DNA of 64,000 bases from Ulvibacterium sp965228935 (GCF_965228935.1 NZ_OZ245846.1:3534001-3598000), one strand, 5' to 3'. Shown: positions 1 through 8,783, counted from the first letter of the stretch. The notes: generated by a model not told the origin, from the sequence alone. Made by a program: numbers and translations.

Positions 1-164
1 ACCGGGGTCTTGCGCCAAAATCATTCGTTAGGGCCAGGAACAACTATAACTACGTTTACTTGGAACGTTATAATACTATGAACGAGGCGCGAAATGCCAG
101 GGATAGTAATTTTGATGGAAAATATCCGGATAAAACCTGGATTTTTAGGGTTGTGGGCAATTAA
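1..164 (+). CDS. C-terminal end of an envelope protein, SPOR-like tail (partial)
   Basis: The reading frame is open from the left edge (first full codon at base 3) to a TAA at 162-164, giving about 53 residues. The visible tail contains YVYLERYNTMNEARNARD and ends with KTWIFRVVGN. An aromatic beta strand, a helix that counts residues into EAxxAR, and a closing hydrophobic strand resemble the SPOR-like ends of flavobacterial outer-membrane or peptidoglycan-associated proteins. That likeness is by eye only. The bulk of the gene is outside the window, so its function cannot be called. It converges with the TetR gene, leaving 11 bases between the two stops. Confidence 0.55.
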   Translation, partial: RGLAPKSFVRARNNYNYVYLERYNTMNEARNARDSNFDGKYPDKTWIFRVVGN

Positions 165-175
165 ACGTAGAGGAA

Positions 176-772
176 TTATTTTTTAATTTCCCTGTGTATG
201 AGAACTTCCAGGTAAGCCACGGTATTTACCAAATATTTCCGGTCCCTGGTTATTGTGGACATGGCGATGGCACCTTGCAACATCGTAAATAATTGCTTGG
301 CGAATTGCAATGGGGTCACTGGAAGATTCAATTGATTTCCCTTAATTCCATTTTCAAGCACCAATGCAATTTTTCCTTCAATTTCCTTTATGGTTTCTTT
401 TGCGGCAGCGGCTAAAAGGGTATTGTTGTGCTGCGCATCCACACCAACATTGAGAATTGGGCATCCGCCCATATCCATGGTATATACGTCGTAATTTCTA
501 TAGAATTTTAAAAGGTTGAAAATTTTTTCCAACGATGCCCCTTCTATGTTAAGATGCTGCTCTACGGATGAAAGCAATTTGCCACGATTGTATTCAAAAG
601 CCGCCAAAGCCAGTGCTTCCTTGTTTTCGAAGTTCCCGTAAAGCGCCCCTTTTGTAAGCCCTGTAGCCTCGGTAAGATCGCTCATACTGGTACCTACATA
701 GCCCAATTTGTTAAAGATAGGTGCAACGGTCTCTATGATGTAGGCAGTGGTTCTTTCGGCTTTGGTGGTCAT
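176..772 (-). CDS. TetR/AcrR family transcriptional regulator
   Basis: A one-component repressor of about 198 residues. The N-terminal helix-turn-helix is clear: a helix ending in FNKLGYVGTSM, then LTEATGLTKGALYGNF, the classic TetR recognition helix with its Y-x-F end. The rest is the alpha-helical ligand and dimer domain, with MGGCPILN in its middle; the ligand is unknown. The frame extends three codons upstream to a TTG, but the ATG at 772 gives the normal TetR N-terminus. An inverted repeat about 34 bases upstream is the likely operator, so autoregulation is probable. It lies downstream of clpB on the same strand, separated by clpB's terminator, so it is likely its own unit. Confidence 0.88.
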   Translation of the reverse strand: MTTKAERTTAYIIETVAPIFNKLGYVGTSMSDLTEATGLTKGALYGNFENKEALALAAFEYNRGKLLSSVEQHLNIEGASLEKIFNLLKFYRNYDVYTMDMGGCPILNVGVDAQHNNTLLAAAAKETIKEIEGKIALVLENGIKGNQLNLPVTPLQFAKQLFTMLQGAIAMSTITRDRKYLVNTVAYLEVLIHREIKK

Positions 773-805
773 GGCAATCAATTTTATACGAATATAAAAA
801 AACTA

Positions 806-820
806 CATACTGTATGGTAT
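806..820. promoter_or_regulatory. Candidate TetR operator
   Basis: CATAC-T-GTATG at 806-816 is a perfect inverted repeat. It overlaps a second one, ATAC-N6-GTAT at 807-820. Two nested palindromes 34 bases upstream of the TetR start codon are typical of an autoregulatory TetR operator. This is inferred from sequence symmetry and position only. Confidence 0.55.
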
Positions 821-827
821 ATATGTT

Positions 828-872
828 GATAAAAAAGGTCGGTCCCCATAAATACTTTGGAGACCGACCTTT
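828..872 (-). terminator. Rho-independent terminator of clpB
   Basis: Bases 834-844 and 862-872 form an 11-bp perfect stem (AAAGGTCGGTC with GACCGACCTTT) around a 17-base loop. On the minus strand the stem is followed by a run of T (831-836). It starts 20 bases after the clpB stop codon. Confidence 0.85.
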
Positions 873-891
873 AATTTGTATGTATCAAATC

Positions 892-3492
892 CTATCCTAC
901 CAGCTGATCCTGGTTTCTAAAGACGAGGGTGTCGTCAAATGAATCGATCAAAACGACACTATCTGCCTTTATTTGGCCACTTAACAATTCCTTTGACAGA
1001 TTGTTGAGTACTTCTTTCTGGATAACCCTCTTTATGGGTCTAGCCCCATATTGTGGGTCATATCCCTTTTGGGCCAGATAAGTAATGGCCTCGTCCGTGG
1101 CATCAATGGTGATATGCTGCTTGGCAATCATCTTCTTTAAATGGTCCAACTGAAGCCTTACGATTTCTACAATGTTTTCCATATTCAATGGAGTGAACAT
1201 AATGATATCGTCTATACGGTTCAAAAATTCGGGACGGATGGTCTTACGCAACAGTCCAAGCACTTCTATGCGGGCCGCCTCCGTAGCACTATAGATGTCC
1301 GGATTGTCCTCAAATTTTTCCTGAATAATATGGCTTCCCATATTGCTGGTCATAATGATGATCGTATTCTTAAAATCGGCTACACGTCCTTTATTGTCCG
1401 TTAGCCTTCCTTCATCTAGAACCTGCAATAATATATTAAAGGTATCCGGATGTGCTTTTTCTATTTCATCCAACAATATTACAGAGTAGGGCCTACGTCT
1501 AACAGCCTCTGTTAACTGTCCCCCTTCATCATAGCCTATATATCCGGGAGGCGCCCCGACCAATCGACTTACCGAATGTCGTTCCTGATATTCGCTCATA
1601 TCAATACGGGTCATGGCATTTTCGTCGTCAAATAAATATTCGGCCAAAGTTTTGGCCAACTCGGTTTTTCCCACTCCTGTCGTGCCCAAGAATAAGAACG
1701 ATCCAATGGGCCTTTTGGCATCTTGCAATCCCGCCCTACTTCTACGGATGGCATCGGAAACCGCCTGTATGGCCTCTTCTTGTCCAACTACACGTTTATG
1801 TAGGACTTTCTCCAACTTCAACAATTTCTCCCGTTCGCTCTGTAGCATTTTGGTTACGGGAATTCCGGTCCACTTGGCCACGACCTCGGCAATATCCTCT
1901 TGGGTTACCTCCTCCTTGATCAAAGTGTCCGATTGCTGTTGCTCCTGAAGTTCGTTTTGCAATTTTTCCAATCTTTCTAGGGCCTCCTTTATTTTTCCAT
2001 AACGTAGCTCGGCCACTTTACCATAGTCGCCATTACGCTCGGCACGTTCGGCCTCCAGTTTATAGTCCTCAATATCCTTTTTGGTCTTTTGGATATTGTC
2101 CACAACACTTTTTTCACTTTCCCACTGGGCAAAGATTTCATTGCGTTCCTCTTTCAGGTTGGCCAGGTCAATGTTCAATGATTTTAACTTGGCCTTGTCA
2201 TTTTCCCGCTTAATGGCTTCGATTTCGATTTCCAGTTGCATTATTTTTCGATCCAACACATCCAATTCCTCAGGTTTGGAATTGATTTCCATCCGGAGTT
2301 TGGAGGCGGATTCGTCCATTAGGTCAATGGCCTTGTCCGGCAAAAATCGATTTGTAATATAGCGTTGCGAAAGTTCAACAGCGGCAATAACGGCTTCGTC
2401 CTTGATGCGTACCTTGTGGTGCGCTTCATACTTTTCTTTGATACCGCGAAGAATGGAAATGGCACTTTCCGTATCGGGTTCGTATACCATGACCTTTTGG
2501 AACCTTCGCTCCAAAGCTTTGTCCTTTTCAAAATATTTTTGATATTCATCTAGGGTGGTGGCTCCTATGGCCCGTAGTTCCCCTCTGGCCAAAGCTGGCT
2601 TTAGGATATTGGCGGCGTCCATGGCACCTTGTCCACCACCGGCACCGACGAGGGTATGGATTTCGTCAATAAAAAGTACGATATTCCCATCGGAGGAGGT
2701 CACTTCCTTAATAACGGATTTCAGCCGTTCCTCAAATTCGCCTTTATATTTGGCCCCGGCGATTAAAGCACCCATATCCAAGGAATAGATTACTTTGTCC
2801 TTTAGATTTTCGGGCACATCGCCCTGTATGATCCGGTGTGCAAGACCCTCCGCAATGGCGGTTTTGCCCGTACCGGGCTCGCCTACCAACATGGGATTGT
2901 TCTTTGTCCTTCGCGATAAGATCTGGAGGATACGCCGAATTTCCTCGTCCCGACCAATTACAGGATCTAGTTTTCCGTTGTCCGCCAATTGATTGAGATT
3001 CCGTGCGTATTTGTCCAGCGAGTTATAGGTGTCCTCCGCACTTTGTGAGGTGACCTTCCCGCCTTTCCGAAGTTCTTCAATGGCCGATTTCAAATCTTTT
3101 TCGGATACCCCTTGATCTTTTAGTATTTGTGAAATTTTACTTTTGGATTTAAAAATGGCCAATAGCATATGTTCCAAGGAGACGAATTCGTCCTCCATTT
3201 TTTGGGCAACAATACTGGCCTCGTTTATCGTTTTTCCAGCCTCACGGGAAAGCATAATGTCGCCTCCGGAAACCTTTGGAAAGCTCTCCAGTTCTTTTTC
3301 AAGAATTTGATTTAGCATAGAAACGTTAACGTTCAGCTTCTTGAGGATAAAGGGCAATACATTCTCTTCAACTTCTGAAATGGCCTTGAAAATATGCTCA
3401 TTCTCTATCTGCTGATGGCCCATGGCCTGAGCCAATTGTTGGGCACGTTGCAGGGCTTCCTGAGATTTTATGGTGAAATTATTAAAGTTCAT
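892..3492 (-). CDS. clpB: ATP-dependent chaperone ClpB (Hsp100 disaggregase)
   Basis: ClpB is a cytoplasmic hexameric AAA+ disaggregase that extracts polypeptides from aggregates together with DnaK; dnaK is also in this window at 34.7 kb. The 866 residues match the full-length family. In order: a Clp N domain (about 1-145); AAA1 with Walker A GEPGTGKT (about 206) and Walker B VLFIDEIHTL; a long coiled-coil middle domain (about 400-530) rich in E, K and L; AAA2 with Walker A GTTGVGKT (about 606) and Walker B VILLDEIEKAHPD; and a D2-small domain with QYGARPIKRVIQ. The middle domain separates it from ClpA and ClpC. It diverges from ytxJ across a 168-base gap that holds inverted repeats, and it ends at a strong hairpin. 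Confidence 0.98.
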   Translation of the reverse strand: MNFNNFTIKSQEALQRAQQLAQAMGHQQIENEHIFKAISEVEENVLPFILKKLNVNVSMLNQILEKELESFPKVSGGDIMLSREAGKTINEASIVAQKMEDEFVSLEHMLLAIFKSKSKISQILKDQGVSEKDLKSAIEELRKGGKVTSQSAEDTYNSLDKYARNLNQLADNGKLDPVIGRDEEIRRILQILSRRTKNNPMLVGEPGTGKTAIAEGLAHRIIQGDVPENLKDKVIYSLDMGALIAGAKYKGEFEERLKSVIKEVTSSDGNIVLFIDEIHTLVGAGGGQGAMDAANILKPALARGELRAIGATTLDEYQKYFEKDKALERRFQKVMVYEPDTESAISILRGIKEKYEAHHKVRIKDEAVIAAVELSQRYITNRFLPDKAIDLMDESASKLRMEINSKPEELDVLDRKIMQLEIEIEAIKRENDKAKLKSLNIDLANLKEERNEIFAQWESEKSVVDNIQKTKKDIEDYKLEAERAERNGDYGKVAELRYGKIKEALERLEKLQNELQEQQQSDTLIKEEVTQEDIAEVVAKWTGIPVTKMLQSEREKLLKLEKVLHKRVVGQEEAIQAVSDAIRRSRAGLQDAKRPIGSFLFLGTTGVGKTELAKTLAEYLFDDENAMTRIDMSEYQERHSVSRLVGAPPGYIGYDEGGQLTEAVRRRPYSVILLDEIEKAHPDTFNILLQVLDEGRLTDNKGRVADFKNTIIIMTSNMGSHIIQEKFEDNPDIYSATEAARIEVLGLLRKTIRPEFLNRIDDIIMFTPLNMENIVEIVRLQLDHLKKMIAKQHITIDATDEAITYLAQKGYDPQYGARPIKRVIQKEVLNNLSKELLSGQIKADSVVLIDSFDDTLVFRNQDQLVG

Positions 3493-3573
3493 ATATCGTA
3501 ATATTTTTAGGGTTTATATGTATTTTTGAAAACCTTAGGTCAATAACCTTACCAATGGTCGCCGCCGGACAAA

Positions 3574-3631
3574 ATGGCGGTAAACACCAGTAAATACAAG
3601 ACATTTCGGCAGTTTCGTGTTTTACTGCCAT
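3574..3631. promoter_or_regulatory. Inverted repeats in the clpB-ytxJ divergent promoter region
   Basis: Bases 3574-3587 and 3617-3631 are imperfect complements (ATGGCGGTAAACAC against GTGTTTTACTGCCAT, one mismatch and one bulge). Nested inside is a perfect 6-bp alternative, GGCAGT 3608-3613 with ACTGCC 3624-3629. The pair sits between two divergent genes. It could be an operator or mutually exclusive RNA stems in the ytxJ leader. It is not a CIRCE element. Confidence 0.4.
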
Positions 3632-3660
3632 AAACTAGTTTTTCAAAATAGAATAGCAAA

Positions 3661-4056
3661 ATGGGATTTTTCAAGGACTTATTCGGAAGTGAACAAAAGG
3701 GGACAAATGGTGTAGAAAATTCAATTCGGTGGATTCCCCTTGTTTCTTTGGATCAATTGAACGAAATCGAGGAAAACTCGCATAGGCGATCTCAAGTGAT
3801 TTTTAAGCACTCCACAACATGTGGCATCAGCCGAATGGTCTTGAATATGTTCGGGAGGAATTTGGATGCTTCAAAGTATCCTATGGATTTCTATTTTCTT
3901 GATTTACATGCGTATCGGCAAGTATCCGACGAAGTGGGCTATAGGTTTCAGGTAATGCACCAATCGCCCCAAATTTTGGTCATACGAAATGGAGTAACGG
4001 TTGCCCATGATTCCCACGGGGCCATCAACGAATTGGACTTGGAAAGATTTGTATAA
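3661..4056 (+). CDS. ytxJ: Bacillithiol system redox-active protein YtxJ
   Basis: A 131-residue cytoplasmic monothiol protein of the YtxJ (DUF2847) family with a thioredoxin-like fold, thought to act with bacillithiol in thiol exchange. The active-site strand and loop read IFKHSTTCGISRM, with the reactive cysteine near residue 54 and serine at the second CxxC position, as expected for a monothiol bacilliredoxin-like protein. A later segment, HQSPQILVIRNG, carries the cis-proline strand of the fold. Bacillithiol is made by many flavobacteria, so the call fits the host. The gene is monocistronic, bounded by a divergent clpB and a bidirectional terminator. Confidence 0.88.
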   Translation: MGFFKDLFGSEQKGTNGVENSIRWIPLVSLDQLNEIEENSHRRSQVIFKHSTTCGISRMVLNMFGRNLDASKYPMDFYFLDLHAYRQVSDEVGYRFQVMHQSPQILVIRNGVTVAHDSHGAINELDLERFV

Positions 4057-4083
4057 AAAAGCCCGGCCATAATGCCGGGCTTT
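4055..4083. terminator. Bidirectional intrinsic terminator
   Basis: AAAAAA-GCCCGGC-CATAAT-GCCGGGC-TTT: a perfect 7-bp GC stem (4061-4067 with 4074-4080) flanked by A on one side and T on the other. It sits between the convergent ends of ytxJ and the lipoprotein gene at 4088 and can serve both. Confidence 0.88.
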
Positions 4084-4087
4084 GTTG

Positions 4088-5275
4088 TTAATTGAAGCGT
4101 TGTTGTGTGAGTATGAATTTTAATCTCGATTTTAAATCCTCTCCGGCATCATACACCATTTGTTCATTGGTGGGAAAAGGTATGGCGGCCAGATCCAGTA
4201 ATGCGACCAGATCATTTTCCAGGGCTCTCCGATCCCCATCGTAATTGGCATAGATATGCTCAAAGACAAATTCACTGGAGAGGGGATAGGAATTCACCTG
4301 CTGTTTGGTATGCAGATTCGTAAAGCTTACCATGCCCACAACCTGGGCGGTCTTGAACTGGGTAAATTGATAAAAATTACAACGTACAGTCCGGAATTTA
4401 TCGATTTTGATCTTATTTCCCAGACTATCCTTTACCACATTCCCGTTTCGGTCCAGCAGAAACTCCTGGCCATCCTTGATCTGTTTTTCCTTGATAATCT
4501 GTTTTTCGCTTACCTGTTCCGGGGATATGTTGATTTCCCGCAAGGCCACATCCATTGTATAATCATACCGTATTTGAGGTAAATGATTGGTATGATATTC
4601 CGTCCACTGATTGTTAAGGCCATAGGTATTAAAGTTGAGCAATTCCTCTTCCAATTTGGCGGGAATTATCTGATCGGTATGGTTTACCATATCCACTTTT
4701 ACATAATCCAGCCCTTTGGCATAGGCCTCTTCCATCTTCTCTTTATGATCCTTGTATCCGGGATTTATTTCGGATAGATAGCGAAAATCCTCATAGGCAT
4801 TTCGAAAATCCTGTTTCTGGGTCGCGTTGGTTAAGAGCGTAGATGCATTATGGTACAAATAGTCCGATAATTTTTCCTTCGCCGCGATAATCTTATCATC
4901 ATAGTTTTTAAAGGAAAATTGGGCCTGCCGGTTCTCTTCTTGGATAACCAAGGGCAATAAAGGTCTTATACGTTGTTGAATGTCCTTTAAGCTGTTGTAT
5001 CCCTTATAAATGGACTCATAATTGGCCGGATTTCCCTCTTTCCTTAGAAAGTCGATATGGGCCAATTCGCGCTCCGTATTTTTTTGAAAGGCCTCCTCCA
5101 ATAAAATGACAAAGGGTTGATGGCTCTTCTTGGTCTTGTTCTGTGATAAATTCTGGATGGCATTGTTTATGGCATTGTAGTAGTTGCCGGAATTGATAGC
5201 CTTTTGTGTCTTCTTAACCCCACTACAGGCTACGAATACGACTAAAATCGCAGAATATAGTATAGATTTTTTCAT
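4088..5275 (-). CDS. Uncharacterised lipoprotein, 395 residues
   Basis: Not assigned to a function. The N-terminus is a type II signal peptide with the lipobox FVAC near residues 14-17, so a lipid-anchored envelope protein is expected. The next 150 residues are helical, with a TPR-like beginning (KAINSGNYYNAINNAIQNL). The C-terminal half is more mixed and contains DRNGNVVKDSLGNKIKID, a beta-turn stretch. It has no catalytic motif that I recognise. It is transcribed towards ytxJ and ends at the shared terminator. The 116-base gap upstream separates it from fahA on the same strand, so co-transcription with fahA is possible but unproven. Confidence 0.75.
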   Translation of the reverse strand: MKKSILYSAILVVFVACSGVKKTQKAINSGNYYNAINNAIQNLSQNKTKKSHQPFVILLEEAFQKNTERELAHIDFLRKEGNPANYESIYKGYNSLKDIQQRIRPLLPLVIQEENRQAQFSFKNYDDKIIAAKEKLSDYLYHNASTLLTNATQKQDFRNAYEDFRYLSEINPGYKDHKEKMEEAYAKGLDYVKVDMVNHTDQIIPAKLEEELLNFNTYGLNNQWTEYHTNHLPQIRYDYTMDVALREINISPEQVSEKQIIKEKQIKDGQEFLLDRNGNVVKDSLGNKIKIDKFRTVRCNFYQFTQFKTAQVVGMVSFTNLHTKQQVNSYPLSSEFVFEHIYANYDGDRRALENDLVALLDLAAIPFPTNEQMVYDAGEDLKSRLKFILTQQRFN

Positions 5276-5391
5276 GGCTTTGTTTTTATCGTTTTCTGGT
5301 TAAATCCAACAGCCGTGCCAAAACGACTTTTAGTTCTAACGTAAAACGACGAACTATCGTATAGATTCGTTCAAAAGCCTAGCCGGAACTT

Positions 5392-6681
5392 TTATTTCCC
5401 TTTGTAATCCAAGGCAGGAAGTAAGCGGGTGGATACTTCCCCAAAACCGATCCGGATTCCTTCCTTTTGACAATAACCCCGTAACGTGACCGTGTCATTG
5501 TCCTCAATGAATCTTCTTTCGGAACCGTCCTTTAACTTAACCGGTTTGGTACCTTGCCAGGCCAATTCCAGTAAGGAACCGTAGGAATCCGGACTAGGCC
5601 CGGAAATTGTACCACTCCCCATCATATCGCCACTGTTTACCTTACAGCCGTTAACGGTATGGTGGGCCATCTGTTGTGCCATGGTCCAATACATATACTT
5701 AAAGTTGGATCGGGTAACCGTAGTTGGCGTACCCTTGTCCGGGGTAAGGTCCACCTCCAAGGTTATATCAAAACTGTGGTTGCCACGCTGTCTCAAATAA
5801 GGTAGAGGTTCGGGATCCTGTTCCGGACTTTGTAACCTAAAGGGTTCCAAGGCATCCAGGGTGACGATCCATGGCGATATGGAGGATACAAAATTCTTGG
5901 CCAGGAAAGGACCTAAAGGTACATACTCCCATTTTTGTATGTCCCTAGCACTCCAATCGTTGAAAAGGACCAGGCCAAAGATATAATCTTCCGCTTCCTC
6001 AATCGGAATGGGTTCTCCCAATACATTGGCATCCGTGGTTATAAAAGCCATTTCCAGTTCAAAATCCACTAGCTTCGAAGGTCCGAAAACGGGGGTGTCC
6101 GCTCCTTTGGGGTAGGTCTGTCCCAAGGGTCGCCGCACTGGTGTTCCACTGGGTACAATAGTAGAGCTTCTTCCATGGTAGGCCACAGGGAGGTGTAGCC
6201 AGTTGGGTAGAAGCGCATTTTCCGGATCACGGAACATACTTCCCACATTGGTAGCATGTTCCTTGCTGGAATAAAAGTCCGTATAATCGCCAATTTGAAC
6301 CGGCAATTTCATTTCTACCTCTTCCATGGAAAAAAGGACTATTTTTTTATGGTCTTCATTATGTTGCAATGCTTGGTTGCCCACGTCAAAAATCTCACCG
6401 ATTCGGTTGCGTACAGATCGCCAGGTTTTTTTTCCATCAGAGATGAAATCATTCAGGGTGTCCTGCAAAAAAATATCATCCGTCAATGGAATACCTTCAA
6501 AATACCCCAATTGGTGTAACGCACCAAGGTCAATGGCGTAATCCCCGATTCGCGTACCAATGGTAATGATATCGTCCCGGGTCAGAAAAACACCAAAGGG
6601 AATGTTCTGGATAGGAAAATCCGAGTTCCGGGGTACGGGCAACCACGTTTTTTTGTTCGGGTCATTGGTTTTAGTAGGCAT
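5392..6681 (-). CDS. fahA: Fumarylacetoacetase
   Basis: Hydrolyses 4-fumarylacetoacetate to fumarate and acetoacetate, the last step of tyrosine and phenylalanine breakdown. The 429 residues are close to the animal enzyme (about 419). It has an N-terminal SH3-like domain (about 1-125) and a C-terminal FAH catalytic domain. Visible motifs are the metal and active-site segments DFELEMAFI, FNDWSARDIQKWEYVPLGPF and GTISGPSPDSYGSLLELAW. The reading frame starts at ATG 6681. A promoter fit (TTG-N18-TATATTTG on the minus strand) lies just upstream and overlaps the divergent glyA promoter. The other tyrosine degradation genes are not in the window. Confidence 0.96.
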   Translation of the reverse strand: MPTKTNDPNKKTWLPVPRNSDFPIQNIPFGVFLTRDDIITIGTRIGDYAIDLGALHQLGYFEGIPLTDDIFLQDTLNDFISDGKKTWRSVRNRIGEIFDVGNQALQHNEDHKKIVLFSMEEVEMKLPVQIGDYTDFYSSKEHATNVGSMFRDPENALLPNWLHLPVAYHGRSSTIVPSGTPVRRPLGQTYPKGADTPVFGPSKLVDFELEMAFITTDANVLGEPIPIEEAEDYIFGLVLFNDWSARDIQKWEYVPLGPFLAKNFVSSISPWIVTLDALEPFRLQSPEQDPEPLPYLRQRGNHSFDITLEVDLTPDKGTPTTVTRSNFKYMYWTMAQQMAHHTVNGCKVNSGDMMGSGTISGPSPDSYGSLLELAWQGTKPVKLKDGSERRFIEDNDTVTLRGYCQKEGIRIGFGEVSTRLLPALDYKGK

Positions 6682-6718
6682 AGTTCAATTGTTAATTTAC
6701 GTTTAATAAATTCTCTAT

Positions 6719-6747
6719 CAAATATATTATTTTATGCACTTGAACAA
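6719..6747 (-). promoter_or_regulatory. Predicted fahA promoter
   Basis: On the minus strand TTG (6747-6745) is followed after 18 bases by TATATTTG (6726-6719), a full match to the Bacteroidota -33/-7 pattern. It predicts a leader of about 30 bases before the fahA ATG. Confidence 0.65.
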
Positions 6748-6766
6748 GGGGCAATTTGTATTTTTA
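6740..6766 (+). promoter_or_regulatory. Predicted glyA promoter
   Basis: TTG (6740-6742), then 16 bases, then TATTTTTA (6759-6766), one base off the TAnnTTTG consensus and with slightly short spacing. The start codon follows at 6793. The -33 triplets of this promoter and the divergent fahA promoter are two bases apart. Confidence 0.45.
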
Positions 6767-6792
6767 CGCCTCATTTAACAAACGATGTCATT

Positions 6793-8070
6793 ATGCAACG
6801 AGACGACCAGGTTTTTAAGCTGATTCAGGCCGAACAGGAACGTCAGCTCAATGGAATTGAGCTGATCGCTTCGGAAAACTTTACCAGTCCACAGGTCATG
6901 GAGGCTGCTGGATCGGTGCTGACCAATAAGTACGCCGAAGGGTATCCTGGAAAACGCTATTACGGGGGTTGCGAAGTGGTGGATCAAATTGAACAATTGG
7001 CCATTGACAGGGCCAAGGAACTTTTTGGAGCTGTGTACGCCAATGTCCAACCGCATTCCGGGTCACAGGCCAACGCCTCGGTATATCATGCCTGTTTAAA
7101 ACCAGGTGATACCATATTAGGCTTTGATCTCTCACATGGAGGACATCTTACCCATGGTTCTCCGGTAAATTTTTCAGGTCGTTTGTACAATCCTGTCTTT
7201 TATGGGGTTGATAAAGAGACCGGAAGATTGGATTATGATCAGATACAGGAAATAGCGAATCGCGAAAAACCCAAGATGATCATTGCCGGGGCGTCCGCAT
7301 ACTCCAGGGACATGGACTTTAAACGATTTAGGGAAATAGCGGATAGCGTAAATGCGCTTTTATTGGCGGATATTGCACATCCTGCGGGATTGATTGCCAA
7401 GGGTATTTTAAACGACCCCATTCCACATTGCCATATTGTTACTACTACTACCCATAAAACATTACGTGGCCCTCGGGGCGGGTTGATCCTTATGGGAAAT
7501 GATTTTGAGAATCCCTTTGGGATCCGATTAAAAAATGGAAATCTTAGGAAAATGTCGGGCCTTCTGGATTTGGCGGTATTTCCTGGAAATCAAGGCGGCC
7601 CTTTGGAACATATCATTGCGGCCAAGGCTATTGCCTTTGGAGAGGCATTGTCCGATTCATTTTTGCATTATATGCTCCAAGTCAAGAAAAACGCGGCAGC
7701 CATGGCGGAAGCTTTTGTGGCCAGGGACTATCACATTATTTCAGGTGGAACGGACAACCATATGATGCTCATTGACTTACGGAACAAGAATATTACGGGC
7801 AAAGATGCAGAGAAGGCTTTGGTACAGGCAGACATCACCGCAAATAAAAACATGGTACCCTTTGATGATAAATCTCCGTTCGTGACCTCCGGAATACGAT
7901 TTGGTACAGCTGCAATTACCACTAGAGGCCTAAAGGAAAATGATATGGCCACTATTGTAGATCTTATAGATGCGGTTATTTTGAACCCTGAAGACGGGAA
8001 AAAAATAGAGAAAGTAACGGAAAAAGTACACGCACTGATGCACGGAAGGTCATTGTTCAATGCCTCCTAA
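6793..8070 (+). CDS. glyA: Serine hydroxymethyltransferase
   Basis: PLP enzyme that interconverts serine plus tetrahydrofolate with glycine plus 5,10-methylene-tetrahydrofolate in the cytoplasm; it is the main source of one-carbon units. The 425 residues are normal length. Visible landmarks are the N-terminal ELIASENFTS, the substrate loop YAEGYPGKRYYGG, the cofactor segment ANVQPHSGSQAN, and the Schiff-base lysine in TTTTHKTLRGPRGG. The start at ATG 6793 gives the usual short N-terminal arm. It is divergent from fahA and convergent with the gene at 8080, with only nine bases between the stops. Confidence 0.98.
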   Translation: MQRDDQVFKLIQAEQERQLNGIELIASENFTSPQVMEAAGSVLTNKYAEGYPGKRYYGGCEVVDQIEQLAIDRAKELFGAVYANVQPHSGSQANASVYHACLKPGDTILGFDLSHGGHLTHGSPVNFSGRLYNPVFYGVDKETGRLDYDQIQEIANREKPKMIIAGASAYSRDMDFKRFREIADSVNALLLADIAHPAGLIAKGILNDPIPHCHIVTTTTHKTLRGPRGGLILMGNDFENPFGIRLKNGNLRKMSGLLDLAVFPGNQGGPLEHIIAAKAIAFGEALSDSFLHYMLQVKKNAAAMAEAFVARDYHIISGGTDNHMMLIDLRNKNITGKDAEKALVQADITANKNMVPFDDKSPFVTSGIRFGTAAITTRGLKENDMATIVDLIDAVILNPEDGKKIEKVTEKVHALMHGRSLFNAS

Positions 8071-8079
8071 AACCCCTTT

Positions 8080-8721
8080 TTAGTGGTTGAGCATATATAG
8101 ATCGCCCGAAATCAACGATAAACTATCCAGATCATAGATGGAAGGATCGTTCTGGGACAGGTAATAGACACCCCAATACCTAAAATAATCGTTCTTGGAG
8201 TTGTTTCCATGTGCCATATTCAGAAACGAGGTATTGGCTTCCAAATTGGTCTCCTCAAATACCGGAACAAATATTTCGTAAGGTACCTCGGATAGTCCCT
8301 TGGTAAAATGCACATAGTGATGTGCTATCTCGGTAAGGATATTTTCAAATTGCTGGGCTATGCTTTGGTTGTAAATCCTATTAATGACAATGGAAGTATC
8401 CTTGAGGTGAATGGAAAGTTCATCTACGTCCACTAATATGCCATTGATTTTGGCCAGATTCTTCAAATTCGCGGTAAGGAATCCGTCCTTTCCCCAATCC
8501 CCCCGGTTAAAATAAAACAACAGTTCTACCAAGGCCAGGTTGCAGTTCAATTCAATGGCCAACAGGGATTCGTTTTTATCGGAAGTGTAATTACAGACTC
8601 CTGCTTTTGAAAAAAAGTGCTTTTCCAAATCGTTTTGAAACGATTTCAGTCCCCGGATTTGAAAATGCTTGTTGAATTTAAAGTGGGGGTTATCCTTAAA
8701 ATTATCCAGATATAACGACAT
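8080..8721 (-). CDS. Conserved hypothetical protein, 213 residues
   Basis: I do not recognise this family. The ATG at 8721 is preferred; the frame runs two codons further to a TTG. The protein is soluble, without signal peptide or membrane segment. It is rich in aromatic and Asn residues, with motifs such as LVELLFYFNRGDWGKDG and ILTEIAHHYVHFTKG. A perfect -7 box (TAACTTTG, minus strand 8759-8752) lies 30 bases upstream. A hairpin element upstream of that is nearly identical to one before the LytTR gene at 12776. It follows the NarL-type regulator on the same strand after 170 bases, so it may be part of the same signalling neighbourhood. Confidence 0.7.
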   Translation of the reverse strand: MSLYLDNFKDNPHFKFNKHFQIRGLKSFQNDLEKHFFSKAGVCNYTSDKNESLLAIELNCNLALVELLFYFNRGDWGKDGFLTANLKNLAKINGILVDVDELSIHLKDTSIVINRIYNQSIAQQFENILTEIAHHYVHFTKGLSEVPYEIFVPVFEETNLEANTSFLNMAHGNNSKNDYFRYWGVYYLSQNDPSIYDLDSLSLISGDLYMLNH

Positions 8722-8751
8722 ATGCAATTGGAAAAAAGAAACTTACACTAT

Positions 8752-8759
8752 CAAAGTTA
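8752..8759 (-). promoter_or_regulatory. -7 promoter box of the 8080-8721 gene
   Basis: TAACTTTG on the minus strand is an exact TAnnTTTG match, 30 bases from the ATG. The nearest upstream TTG is 24 bases away, slightly beyond the usual spacing, so only the -7 element is claimed. Confidence 0.45.
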
Positions 8760-8783
8760 CTTTTTACCCATTGGTTATGACCA

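Noticed and set aside
3521..3528. TATTTTTG as a ytxJ promoter
   Set aside because: It has no TTG at the proper distance and lies far upstream of ytxJ, right next to the clpB start; likely chance.
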